A stretch of 64,000 nt of DNA from Psettodes erumei (GCA_016785225.1 JAFBJZ010000847.1:62001-126000); one strand, 5' to 3'; counted from the stretch's first letter, positions 11,983 through 24,500 are shown. Program-made: numbers and translations. The notes: a model not told the origin generated them from the sequence alone.

Positions 11983-13081
11983 GTGAGTACAATCTCAAAT
12001 GTTTTGCTTTATTTTCTTGTGCGTGCTATGCAAGTGAAAGGCTCACACAAGTTAAGGCCACACCAGGCATCTATAAATGCCGGCAAAGTTAGTATTCCTT
12101 TTACAGAACCCCTTTGTTTAGCTGCAGTGAATGTGAGGGAGTGTGTGCATTTAGTTTGTAGGCTTTATTTCAAATTTAACACATGCAAAGAGGAGCTGGT
12201 GATGGACTATGTATGACATTTGTTCTCAAAACCTCAAAAAATCTCAAGAAATATCAACAGATGCGATTGTAACATATGATAAGCACTTGTACAATCCATG
12301 AAAGTGTATTTTCTTCCCTACTGTTGACTGATTCACAATGTTCACAAGCAAGTTGAAGCAGTTGTATGTTGTTTATCGGAGACAGACTGTGTGTATAAAC
12401 CCAGTTCATAGCTTATAGAGGCCCAACTAGCTTTAAGGAATCAGCAAGCCTGGCCTGCGTGAGCCAACAACGGATAGAAACTAGTGCTAATATATATGTC
12501 TTCATGGATACAGTGTAAGGATCAAGAGACAGGAGATTGTTAGTGCAGCCAAAGTATTCATTATGTATGTATCCAATTAGGGGATTGTGATTTCATGATA
12601 TTTTACATCATAAATGACAGAGAGTGACCAAGAAATTCTGAAATAATTCTATCTATGTTAATGCATTGCAAAATTGTGTCTTTATATGGGATACTGAAGA
12701 ACATATGTAATGATTTTGTACTTAGGTGTTAATACACAATACACAACAACAAAAAAGTTTAAAGTTTGAATTTTATTTATTTATTATGAATACATATTGT
12801 ACAAATGCAAATATTATTCGAATTATTCAAAAAAAGAAAAGAAAAACAATGTCCTGTTTGTGTTCCAACACATTTAGTGTATGATAATGATATTTAGTAC
12901 ACAGACAATGTAATAATATTTTGTGAAAAGCTATATGTTGCTCTTCTCTTCATTAATAATGTAGCAAAGTGTGGACTGAAAAATTATGTTTATTGTATTT
13001 TAAATTTCTGTGTATAATCTATTTTGAGACAAAGAAAAATGCCAATCATACGCTTATATTGGTCTTGTTTTAACAAAAAAC

Positions 13082-16000
13082 TCAAAGCGTTCTTGATGTC
13101 ATTTTGCCCATCAGATGTTTCTTTGTATTGTTCTCAGGTTTTAATAAGATTATGTAGCACTTGGGTAAAAAAATACAGAACAACATCCCATAACTTGAAG
13201 CCAGAATAGCAAATATCTCTACAGCCACAGTGAACTTCCCAGGAGAGCTGACATATGCTGGGATAAATGTGATCCAGACTGCACAGAATATCAACATGCT
13301 GAAGGTGATGAATTTAGCTTCATTGAAATTATCAGGCAGCTTCCGAGCCAGAAAAGCAAGTACAAAACATAACATGGCTAAAAACCCTATGTAACCTAAC
13401 ACAGCCCAGAAGCCTACAGCTGATCCTAAGGCACATTCAAGTATAATCTTCTCCTTATAGTGGCTCATATTTTTAAAAGGAAATGGAGGGTTGATTGTCA
13501 GCCAAAGTATACAGATCACAACTTGTATGAGAGTGAAAGCCAGAACACTGACCCTCTGCTGGGCAGGCCCAAACCATTTCATCACATTTCTCCCTGGAAG
13601 CGTTGCTTTAAAGGCCATTAGCACCACTATTGTTTTCCCAAGCACACAAGAGATGCAGAGGACAAAGGTGATACCAAACGCTGTGTGTCGCAGCATGCAG
13701 GACCACTCAGAGGGCCGGCCCATGAAGGTCAGAGAGCACAGGAAACACAGAGTCAGGGAGAAGAGCAGCAGGAAGCTCAGCTCAGAGTTATTGGCCCTGA
13801 CAATGGGAGTTTGCCTGTAGTGGAAAAATATCAGGGCTATAGTCACTGCCAGGCAGGCACCAAAGACAGAAAAGGTGACCAACAGTATACCCATCAGTTC
13901 CCTGAAGGTGAGGAACTCAATGGCTTTTAATTCACAGCTGTTCCGCTCTTCGTTGGACTTGTACTCAGGGGGACATTTGTCACATTTCACTGCATCTGAA
14001 AGCATAAATATGTTTAGGCTGTACAGCACGTACATCTTCAGATAGACCAGTAAAGTACTGGCAGTGACTTTGCCCAGCAGAAACACGACGAGTGCTAGAG
14101 TAAAGGCTAGGATTCCTGCTGTCTCACTTGTGCTGTTGCTGAACTCCCCGTCAGCACAGGTGATGCAATCAAAACAGCAGATAGGCTTGCCCTTTACAAA
14201 AGCCCGACGGGTCCCTGGCAGACAGCTCTCACTGCAAATGGACCGTGGAACCTGCGTCACATTGACAGCATCACATTACGTGCGAAACTACCAAACTGTA
14301 GTGTTAAATGTGGTGATGAACTCAGCACCTGTCATTTACTTCTTTATTCATATTGAAAAATTAAGAATGTTAAGTGTAAGATAAAAATTCATTAACTTAC
14401 CTTGAGATTCTCTCCTGCCCAGACGGCTTTCACGTCGGTTTTCATCTGGAACTGACGACCCTCAGGTCGGGACGCGTCATAGTAACCAATGGTCTCAAAC
14501 AGTATGTAACCTGTCTCGTCCATCTGCCAGTTTACCAGAGCGTAACGTGCCACGGGGTCACCCAAGTCGTCAAAGAACACATTTTCCCCAATCTTAGTGG
14601 TGAAATTGACCTGGGTCAGATAATGCAGCACCTGCAGAGAAACCGTTATGCTGTTAGTTCACTTAATCCTCATCAACACGGTAGTTTTCATGTTGGAACG
14701 TTGCATGCTGTGTTTACCTGCCATGGTTGTACATTTTCCCAGTCTGCACAAGTGTTATTCTCAAAAGGCCCCTGTCCATCTTTGCAAGTAAATACCATGT
14801 GCAGTGCATGACCAACAGCGTATGTAGCCTTGTAAACATTATTAAGCAGACTGGCATCTGAAACATCTGTGAAGCGTGTGTTTGTGTCCCACAGAGACTC
14901 CTTTCCAGTGCAGGCTGCCACCGAACCGTGAGCGGGAGTCTCTGCTTGGGGAGTCAGGGTGCAGCTGAACACCATCTCCCACAACTCCACCAGTCCCTGG
15001 TCCCCTGATGTGGTGGAGGGCCTGCTGTTAACCAGGAACTCCTGCAGTCCAGGGATGTGAGCGTTGAGTGCCGCAAAGCCCACTGCCCCCTGGACCACAG
15101 CGTAGTTCACCGGAGAGGCAATGTAGCGATAAGTGATCCAGCCCTCGCTGCCCACCCACTGCAGGCCTGTCACATTCTGAGCATGAAGCTCTTTGATAAG
15201 GATGTCAAGGTCTGTGCCATCAGCAAATGCTACTATTACCTTAGAAGTGGATTTCCGTATGATGTCTACTACCTCTAAGAACCACTTCCTGGGGTCAGTC
15301 CTGTAAATTGCCACAGAGTAATCAACGCAGATGCCTTCTTTTTCAGCTGCTTCCAGGAATGTGGCCATGCCACCGTTCCCATAGTCACTGTTAGTTCTAA
15401 TAGCCCCTACCCACTTCCAGCCAAAGTGTTTTACCAGCTTTGCCAGTGCTCTGCTCTGGTAAATGTCACTAGGTATGGTTCTAAAGAAAGAAGGATAGTC
15501 CTTTCTGTTACTGAGACACGCACAAGTTGCTGAATGACTGATCTGAAACACAAGTAATAGAGAAAAATGGCACATTTACACTACACTTCTGCAGTTCATG
15601 AAGGCGTAGTTGTCTTCAGTACCTGATATGAATCATACATGTTCACATAGTATACTCTTCATTAAACAACACATATTTAGTTGACAGGTCATGTTTGTCA
15701 AGAGCTTTGTCTACAATACTCACCACAGGTATATGGAAGGGTCCCATGGTGCGTGCGATACCTATGGTAGAGGTGGATGTGGTTTCCCCTATGACAGCAT
15801 GCACATTTGACAGTTTGTTACAGCTGCCGTCCCCACTCTCATACCTATTCATCAGGTTCAGTGACGCCCTGATGGACAGAGGGATACTGGGACAGGAGTC
15901 AAAGATCCTGTAGCCGAGCGTCACTCCTGGCAGCAGCTCTGAGCTGTTGTTGATCTCCTCTATGGCAAACATCATGGTGTACGCATACTGGAGCTCTCCT

Positions 16001-16304
16001 GGGTCCAGTCTGGGAAAAAAGGAGAGGAAACAAATTGTGCAATTTAAAACAGAAATAAAACTATAATTTAAACAACTGCGATTTCATCCGTTTCTTACCC
16101 TTCACACCGGATTGTTCCCGGGTTGATTTGCAGAGCCGGATTGACACTGACTGGTTTCTGATGGAAGGAGAAAATGCCTCCAATGTTGATGTCTCCCTCC
16201 TTAGAAAACTGAGACAGTTCTTTTGTGTCATATGTTTGACATACAGGTTTTCCTCCTCTGACAGGCAGAAGGGAAATAAGGAGCAGTCCTGCTATCTGCA
16301 GCAT
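13082..16304 (-). CDS. OlfC/V2R-like receptor gene D, complete, 6 exons, 861 aa
   Basis: Exons in transcript order: 16099..16304, 15724..16009, 14718..15542, 14401..14631, 14128..14251, 13082..13995. All are GT-AG and in phase. Leader MLQIAGLLLISLLPVRGG, then CQTYDTKEL and GDINIGGIFSFH. Exon 2 carries YAYTMMFAIEEINNS, where most genes have FAQTMIFAIEEIN. Exon 3 ends NVQPWQ. The seven-helix exon keeps all core motifs and ends PENNTKKHLMGK. Intron 5 (13996..14127, 132 nt) has no stop in frame, so exon 5, the intron and exon 6 form one open frame. I treat it as an intron because the sites are canonical and all sister genes splice here. Part of exon 6 (13205..13472) is identical to gene F. Predicted odorant receptor; ligand unknown. 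Confidence 0.92.
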
Positions 16305-16365
16305 TATTGTTCACCTCAGTATTAACCACCCACGCCCCTTTGATAAAACCAATCAACTCTGAGCG

Positions 16366-16374
16366 TTATATAGG
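16366..16374 (-). promoter_or_regulatory. TATA box of gene D with upstream CCAAT-type motif
   Basis: The minus strand reads CCTATATAACG 62 bp before the ATG at 16304. The CCAAT-type motif GATTGGTTTT lies just downstream of it on the same strand at about 16346-16355. The TATA spacing matches the other genes of the array. Confidence 0.45.
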
Positions 16375-16379
16375 GTTTT

Positions 16380-17023
16380 TCTTTTAACTATCACAAAGTC
16401 TCAGGGGCTTGAAAGTAGTGTATGTTAATATTGTGCATCCCTCCACCAATGGCGTGACTGGACATGGTGTGACTGACAGATTGAGTGGCTTATGGGACGG
16501 CCTACCACATTTGTTTTGTCATCTTTGTACCATAACCAATTCCTTACAATAAGAATTTCATAAGTCTGAGTGTGCCTTTTGGGCTGTCTCTCTCTCTTGT
16601 GTGTTTTATCGAAACTTTGACTTTTAATTTCAAGCTAAATTGTGAAAATCAAGGAAAACATTTTCTGCACACTGGACCAACATATGAAGGAGAAAATTCT
16701 CTCCTTAAAATATCCCTAAAGTATCCCTAAACCTGAAGTGTTACATGGAAAATTGTTTAACTTTAATTTCCACATCAAATATGTCACAGAGAAAGAATTC
16801 TGAATAGAAATTTTTTCCAAGCAGCTGAGCACATTCAGTTAAGAATTAAGATTAAGGAATGGCAGTGGGCTGAAAAAGTTCACTGCATTCAATTATCTTA
16901 AAAAAAAAAGTAGAAGAAGAAGTAGAAAAGTAGAAGAAGAAGAAGTAACTATTCTGTATATTGCTTAGTATCAAAAGGAGGCAGAATTTTACTTGTTATA
17001 GTGTTACTATTCTATATAATTGG
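16380..17023. other. Intergenic region between genes D and E
   Basis: No gene is seen. It contains a purine-rich AGAAGA/GTAGAA simple repeat at about 16900-16946. Confidence 0.6.
16900..16946. repeat. Purine-rich simple repeat
   Basis: A run of A is followed by GTAGAAGAAGA units. A similar short AGAAGAAGTAGAAGAAG motif occurs at 29942-29960. Confidence 0.7.
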
Positions 17024-20000
17024 TTACATTGACTTTGACAGGTTTCTCCCCATCATGTGTTTTTTAGTATTCCTCTCTGGTTTTAATAGTAAAATATAAC
17101 ATTTGGGAGCATATATACAGAAAAGCAACCCAAAGCTAGAGGCCAGAATAGCAAATATTTCCACAGCTACAGTGAACTTCCCAGGAGAGCTGACATAAGC
17201 TGGGATAAAAGTGACCCAGACTGCACAAAATATCAGCATGCTGAAGGTGATGAATTTGGCTTCATTGAAATTGTCAGGCAGCTTCCGAGCCAAAAAAGCA
17301 AGGATGAGGCACAGCACAGCCAGGAGCCCTATATACCCCAGCACAGCCCAGAACCCTATAGGTGATCCTAAATCACACTCCAGAATAATCCTATCAGTGG
17401 CATGAGCTGTGTTTCTGTAGGGGAACGGTGGGGCAATAGTCAGCCACAGCACACAAACTAAAACCTGCAGTGACGTACAGCTGAGAACACTCGTTCTCTG
17501 AAGCGGGGCAGAACACTGAGGAACCGTGTTTGCCGGCCTTTTGGCCTTAAAGGCGATCACCACTGCTACGGTTTTAGCCAAGATGCAAGACATGCACAGG
17601 GCAAAGGTGATGCCGAATGCTGTATGTCGCAGCATGCAGGACCACTCAGTGGGCTGGTCTATGAAGGTCAGAGAGCACAGGAAACACAGAGTCAGGGAGA
17701 AGAGCAGCAGGAAGCTCAGCTCAGAGTTACTGGCTTTGACAAGAGGCGTGTGACGAAACTGATAGAAAACATAAGACACTGCTAGCGTTAGACTTGCTCC
17801 AGATAATGCGAAGGCGGTGAGGAGGGCCCCCATTGTTTCTCTGTAAGATAGGAAGTCGATCACCTTTGGAACGCACTGGCTGTGGTCATCATTTGACCAG
17901 TACTCCAGCGGACACCGTGAGCACTCTGCAGAATCTGAAAGGGAAAAACTGGAATGTGTTTGTGCACCAGGCTGCAAGCTATGATAGCACTTATATTGAA
18001 ATAAGCACTGGCTACATTAAATAACATAAAGGTGAGATATTTGAAATCATTGATTTTGAATAAGTAACACATAGAAAATGAGGGAAAGTGGTTACTCACT
18101 GCTGGAGTTGCTGATCTCTCCAGCAGCACAGGCGATGCAGGAGAAACAGCAGATGGGTTTGTCTTTAATCACAGCCTGCCGGAAACCTGGCAGACAACTT
18201 TCACTGCAGACAGAACGTGGCTTCTGTAACAACATCACAACTCAACAGTCACAGTCTGTTCCTCCTGTAATCCATATACTGAATTTAATTGGTTTCCCTT
18301 ATTTAATATATACTGTGAAGGAACTTTAAATTCATGTTTTTTTGGTCTAACTTGAGCTTTAGACCATGATCTACCACAGTAATCTATATCAGAAGTGAAA
18401 TTTGGCATGTCAACTAAAAAAAAAAAAAAAACTTTTTGTGAAGAGGTTTGATACCTTAAGGGACTCTGCAGCCCATATTATGTTTATTCCGTTCATGGTG
18501 AACTGTTTTCCTTTTGAAAGGGAAGCATCATAGCTCCCCACAGCAACAAACACAGTATCTCCTGCTCGGTTTTTCTGCCAGTTCACCAGCTCATACTTTG
18601 CTGTTGGGTCTCCGTTTCCATCAAAATACACTCTTTCTCCTGACTGAAGAGTGAAATTCACCCCTTGGAGATTTTTGACAACCTTTCAATAGAGTGTAGT
18701 GGAGAATGACTTAAAGTACAAGGAATTGGATACAATTTAAATAACTATATTTATGTAACTCATGAAGGCTATTTCCTACCTGTTTTGCCTCTAAATGATC
18801 TCTCCATATGCATGACTGGTTCACCACGTCACCACTTTGTTCACATTTCAACATGTTATGCAGGGCATGAGCCACAGCATATACAGCCTTATAGACATTG
18901 TTAGATATCCTTAGCTCTGACACATCTGTGAAAGGATTGTGGACATCCGGTAGACTCTCAGAGCCAGAGCACTGGGTCTGACCATGCAGATGCGATTGGA
19001 AACTGCAGTCAAAGGTTGCTTCCCAGAACTCTCTCAGGACTTTACTCTGCGGGTCCTGACTTGGGTTAACTTGTAAAAGAAACTCTTGCAGACCGGTGAT
19101 ATTTGTCTTTCTAATGGTGAAGCCCAGAGACCCTGTCAGGATAGTAGAGTACCTCTTATTGGCCAAATGACCAGCTGTGATCCAGGATTCACTGCCCACC
19201 CACTGCAACCCAGTCATGTTCTGGTTCAGGGCTTCTTCAAGCAGAATGTCCATCTCGCCCTGAGCAAGGAAGGCAACTAAAACTCTGGCACTGCCACCAC
19301 GGATCAGTCTAACCACCCTAGCAATCTGCTCACCTGGGTCAGTCCTTGATATGGCTTCTGAGTACTCAATACAAACACCTTCCTGACCTGCGGCTGCGAT
19401 AAATGTCGCCATGCCATTGTTACCATAGTCATTGTCACTTCTTACCGCCCCAACCCACGTCCAACCGAGATGCTTGACCAGTTTTGCCAGGGCTCTGCTC
19501 TGGTAGTAGTCACTGGGGATGGTTCTGAAGAAGGAGGGGTACTCCTTTTTATTACTCAGACAAGCACATGTGGCAAAGTGGCTGATCTAATAAAGAAAAA
19601 GAATGGAAACAAGAATAAGTTAATAACATTGAGTTTTGAGCCTGTGTAAACCCAGGCAACCAAATCCCCAACTTCACTTCATTATTACCAGAATTCGGTC
19701 TTAACTTAGCTCAAGGGTGTCGAAATAAAGTGTGGTCAATTCTTTTGGAAAAATGTCACATTAATTTTACAAAATCAACATAGAAATTGTAAATATTTAC
19801 CACTGGTATCTGGAAAATCCCTGAAATTTGTAGCATTGCAATAGTTGTGGAGGACTCAGAAGCTCCAATGATGGCGTGAACAGGTGACTGTCTGGAGCAG
19901 GTTTTTCCTAAAATCCTTTCCTCTCCATTCATCAGACCCATCACGGCTCGCGATGAAGGCAGTGCTGAACCACAGCTGTCAAATACCTTATAACCAACTG

Positions 20001-20396
20001 AGATGTTAGGCAGTAGAGCGCTGCTATTGTTGATCTCCTCGATGGCGAAAATCATTGTTTGGGCAAAACGAAATTCTCTGAAATTTATCCTGAAAGGGGT
20101 AAAAGTCGTTCAGAGACTTCATGTAAATTTTCTTCCATTTGGAAAGTAACACATGAGAAAGATGACAAACCATACCTGGAGCATGTGAGAGGCTCTGGGG
20201 TATCTGTGAAGAACAGTGGAGGCTTTGAGATTTGGCTGTGGATGGAGAATGCTCCTCCAATAGTGATATCGCCTTCCTTAGATAACAGAGGAGACTCCGG
20301 GCTCCCCAGCATCTCACAGAGCGCAGGGTCCTCCTCTTCTCCAAAGGCTCCCATAAAAATCACCAACAATAACGTTGCATAGACACAGCCACTCAT
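17024..20396 (-). CDS. OlfC/V2R-like receptor gene E, complete, 6 exons, 859 aa, divergent intracellular loop 2
   Basis: Exons in transcript order: 20176..20396, 19801..20089, 18780..19586, 18455..18682, 18100..18223, 17024..17934. All are GT-AG and in phase. I chose the Met at 20396 (MSGCVYATLLLVIFMGAFG, a good signal peptide). An in-frame Met at 20435 would add 13 residues encoded by a CA microsatellite. Exon 1 (EMLGSPESPLLSKEGDITIGG) is very like gene F, indicating a duplicate pair. Exon 5 (KPRSVCSESC) resembles gene D. In exon 6 the usual loop KATLPGSNVMKWFGPAQQR is replaced by KAKRPANTVPQCSAPLQR; the other helix motifs (WSCMLRHTAFGITF, LARKLPDNFNEAKFITFS) are intact. C-terminus PERNTKKHMMGR. 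Predicted odorant receptor, perhaps with altered G-protein contact. Confidence 0.92.
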
Positions 20397-20409
20397 CTGG
20401 TACAAAGAG

Positions 20410-20434
20410 ACACACACACACACACACACACGCA
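20410..20434. repeat. (CA)n microsatellite at the 5' end of gene E
   Basis: Twelve or so CA units. On the minus strand they encode the VCVCVCVS stretch of the alternative longer start of gene E. Confidence 0.9.
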
Positions 20435-20479
20435 CAGATCTGTACCGATCATTGACAGAAACATGCAGCTCTGGGCAGT

Positions 20480-20488
20480 GCTTTATAC
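20480..20488 (-). promoter_or_regulatory. TATA box of gene E
   Basis: The minus strand reads AAGTATAAAGCAC 46 bp before the ATG at 20435 and 85 bp before that at 20396. Position fits either start. Confidence 0.4.
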
Positions 20489-20489
20489 T

Positions 20490-21540
20490 TCACATTGAGA
20501 TGATGTCAGACTGCTTTGCTGATCTTCATTTGACCTTACCTGATACTGTATATTCCATTTTTAGTATTATGTCATTAGTACTGTAAGTCACTAATGCAAT
20601 TTCAGGGAGATGCGTTGAGGGGGAACAAATAACATTTAAATATTGTTGCAAAGCCAGGCCTTGCGGTGTTTGTTTAGGGCAGTGCAGTTTAAGAGCATAA
20701 GACTCGAGAACGTTGGATTGATTGCTTTGGTGCAGTGTTTTACCAAAGAGGCACATAGTGGATCAGTACAAATTTTACTAAATACGTAATCTAAACTTTC
20801 TAGATGGACACCCGGAACAGTTCTGATGAAAATGTTTGTTGGCTCATTTCCCAGACCAGTGATGTGTCTGAGCAAGGCCTTTCACTCCCAACCTGCCTCA
20901 GAGGGATTTATGGAGTGATCAGCAGATTAGGCTACTGTTTGACTGGCCAGTGTCGAAGTGTGAATGTTTTTAGTTGGACAAAAAAATTAAGCTTAAGAAC
21001 TTTCATTGTAATTTTATTAGCAGTGTTTGGTAGTTAAGTTTGAGCCACATGATTTCATAAAATATTTTTACAAGCAGTGTACATGATGCTCTGACTGTGC
21101 TAATTGCTAATGAAGATGAAGAGACAGTTAGCCATGCATAGTTTTTTTTTTTTTTTTTTTTTTTTAAATCTTTTGTGTTTTATGTAAAGGAAAACAGATT
21201 AATACAAGGAATCCTCAGTTTAATTACCAAATTTATTGTAACACTTGCCCCACAAACACACAAAATGAAACTTTAAAACTATTTTTAATTTAAATGTTTA
21301 TTTTTAAACTGTTTAAAGTACCACATAGGTGGGATTCAGTACATCATCAAATTATCTAAGTAAGTTACTACCAGCCAGCAATGCTATATTTAAGAAAATA
21401 AAAGTGACTATTCTTTGGCTGGGTTTTGATGTGGAGAAAAAGGAAAAGGAAGAATGCTGATAAAAATTTACGTTTTTTATGAATAATATGCTCAAATCAT
21501 GTCAAAAGGCAAGCCAAGCTAGAAGCCTTGAATTAAATCA
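20490..21540. other. Intergenic region between genes E and F
   Basis: No gene is seen. It holds a 24-base T run at 21142-21165 and AT-rich DNA. A possible poly(A) signal for gene F (minus-strand AATAAA) lies near 21229. Confidence 0.6.
21142..21165. repeat. Poly-T run
   Basis: Twenty-four consecutive T on the plus strand. No recognisable retrocopy or target-site duplication is seen next to it. Confidence 0.9.
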
Positions 21541-24500
21541 TCATGATCGTGTTTTCCCCATCAGATGTTTCTTTGTGTTCAGTTCAGGTTTGAGTACAAT
21601 AATAAAGCACTTTGGTGCAAATATACAGAAAAGTATCCCATAACTGGAGGCTAAAATAGCAAATATCTCTACAGCCACAGTGAACTTCCCAGGAGAGCTG
21701 ACATATGCTGGGATAAATGTGATCCAGACTGCACAGAATATCAACATGCTGAAGGTGATGAATTTAGCTTCATTGAAATTATCAGGCAGCTTCCGAGCCA
21801 GAAAAGCAAGTACAAAACATAACATGGCTAAAAACCCTATGTAACCTAACACAGCCCAGAAGCCTACAGCTGATCCTAAGGCACATTCAAGTATAATCTT
21901 CTCCTTATAGTGGCTCATATTTCTGAAAGGAACTGGAGGGTTGATTGACAGCCAAAGTATACAGATCACAATTTGTATTAGGGTGAAAGCCAGAACACTG
22001 AGTCTCTGCTGTGCAGGTCCAAACCATTTCATCACATTACTGCCTGGAAGCGTTGCTTTAAAGGCCATTAAAACAACTATTGTTTTACCTAGAATACAAG
22101 AGATGCAGAGGACAAAGGTGATGCCGAATGCTGTATGTCGCAGCATGCAGGACCACTCAGAGGGCCGGCCCATGAAGGTCAGAGAGCACAGGAAACACAG
22201 AGTCAGGGAGAAGAGCAGCAGGAAGCTCAGCTCAGAGTTATTGGCCTTTACCAAGGGAGTGTCCTTATTGATCAGGAATAGAGTGGCCACAATTAAGGTA
22301 AGGAGTGAACCAAATAAAGTGAAAAACACAAGTATTTTACCCATAACCTCAGTGAAGGAGAGGAACTCGACATTTTTCAGAATACACGCGTCTCTGTTTT
22401 GATTGGACCAGTATTCTTCAGGACACTTTTTGCACCCATTAGAATCTGTAATAGAAATATTGTTAGTATTATTGCACTTCAATTAATTACATCATAAAAA
22501 CATGAATAAGAGACTGTATCATGGCAATCTTTAACATGATACAGTGTGAGCAAGCAAACAGTGTGTCCAAATTGCCATATTTCAGCTTTGTGGCACCTGT
22601 GGTGTTGCTGATCTCTCCCTCTGCACATGGTACACAGTTATAGCAGCAGACAGGCTTTCCTTTCTGAAGGACTTTACGAGTTCCTGGACGACAGCTCTCA
22701 CTGCACACTGACACAGGTAACTATAACAAAGAAAAAGAAATATTTTAGTTTAAAAAAATCACTCAGTATTATTTATTGTCAAACTACACAGCCATGGTAG
22801 ACCCTAGCTTTACATAAGTTTATGTTAATCAACATAAATGCCTTTGTGTGTCCTCCAGGCCACATTATGGCTTTAGTCTTGAGAACAAACTTCTGTCCAG
22901 GAGGCAAGGAAGCGTCATAGTAACCGACAGGTATGAAGTGGACTGATCCATCTGATCCAAGCTGCCAGTTCACCACCTCATACCGGGCTGTGGCTGCTCC
23001 AGTGCTGTCAAACCACACCTGCTCCCCATTCTTAATTGTAAAATTTACTCGCTTTAGAGACTCCACAACCTAGAAAACAGTAAGGCAATAGTGTACAGTA
23101 TATCAGTTTATCAATTTACAGTACTAAGAAAACATTTTTGTCATGGACATATAAGTCATACTTTACCTGCCAGGGTGTAACCTTCACCGTCTTGTCACAA
23201 CCCTGACTGTTTGAGCACTTTAATATGTTGTGCAGAGAATAGGCCACAGCATAGATGGCTTTGTAGATGTTACTAGAGTATCTCAACTCTTTCACATCAT
23301 CATCATATTCTTTAAACTCAATTAAATTGCGGTTTTCTTTGCATGATGATGTTTCTGTCATGCTGTTTTCATCCTTGCACTTAAACTCTCTCTCCCAGAA
23401 ATCTTTGACTAAGAAATCATCCAGGCCACTGATATTGGCCTTTTGCACAGCAAAGCCCAGTGAACCCCCCAGCACACTAAAGCTAGTAGGAGTCACAAGG
23501 CTGTCAGCAGTGATCCAGGCCTCCACACCGATGAACTGCCTGCCAGTGATGTTATGCTGACTCAGCTGCTCTAGAAGGTTGTTCATCTCCACATGGGCCA
23601 GGAAACCCACAATGACCTGGGCCGTGCTCTTACGGATCACCTCCACCACTTTCATCAGCTTTTCTGGTTCTGCTCTGTGAAACTTCTCTGTATACTCCAC
23701 ACACACGCCTTCCTCCCGGGCAGCAGAGAGGAAGATGGCCATGCCATTGTTACCATAGTCACTGTCACTGTTCACTGCCCCGACCCAGGTCCAGCCAAAG
23801 TGCTTGACCAGCTGGGCAAGGGCTCGGCTTTGATAGAGGTCACTGGCAATCGTTCGAAAGAAAGACGGATACTCCTTCCTGCTGCTCAAACACTCACAAG
23901 TAGCTGAATGACTTATCTGGGAATACACAAAGGGAGGAAGAGAATAAGGAGAGTTTGCACATACAGTAATATACACATTCATACACATAGACGTTCCTCT
24001 TACCACGGGTATTTTAAATGGTCCTGTAGTGCGTGAAAGCACAATGGTTGATGAGGATTCAGACTCCCCGATAATAGCATGAACAGCTGATTGACCAGAG
24101 CAGCTCTTTTCAGCGGTCCATTCATCCCCATTCATCAGGGCCATCACTGCACGCATGGAGGATAATGTTGAGCCACAGTTGTCATAAATACGGTATCCGA
24201 TAGTAACGTTGGGAAGAAGAAAGTCACTTTGGTTTATTTCTTCAATTGCAAAAATCATGGTTTGGGCAAATCTAAACTCCCTGAGATTGACACTGAGACA
24301 AAAAAGCAACATAGAAACTTGTATTCACTGTGACAAAACTTATGATAAAGTATTGTTACCTAGTACACAAAATTACCTGGAACATGTGAGGCGTGTTGGC
24401 TTCTCTGTAAAGGAAAGTGGAGGTTGTGTGATTTTGCTGTGGATGGAAAAGGCTCCCCCAATTGTGACATCTCCCTCTTTGGACAACAGAGGGAACTCTG

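Larger units (their letters stand above)
11048..13081. other. Intergenic region between genes C and D
   Basis: About 2 kb with no receptor exon. The left part (11540-11760) has more CpG than its surroundings and is followed by a small ORF at 11856 (separate entry). The right part is AT-rich, with only short ORFs and AATAAA-like motifs near 12770 (minus strand) that could serve gene D. Confidence 0.55.

Noticed and set aside
20397..20435. Longer N-terminus for receptor E (MRVCVCVCVSLYQ)
   Set aside because: It is encoded by a CA microsatellite and would spoil the signal peptide that begins at 20396. Kept only as an alternative start.
20636..20875. Minus-strand ORF with IFIRTVPG, reminiscent of the FFRTVPS receptor motif
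   Set aside because: Only a few residues match. The surrounding sequence lacks the SHFATCACLSN and FGW.WVG motifs, so there is no support for a receptor remnant.
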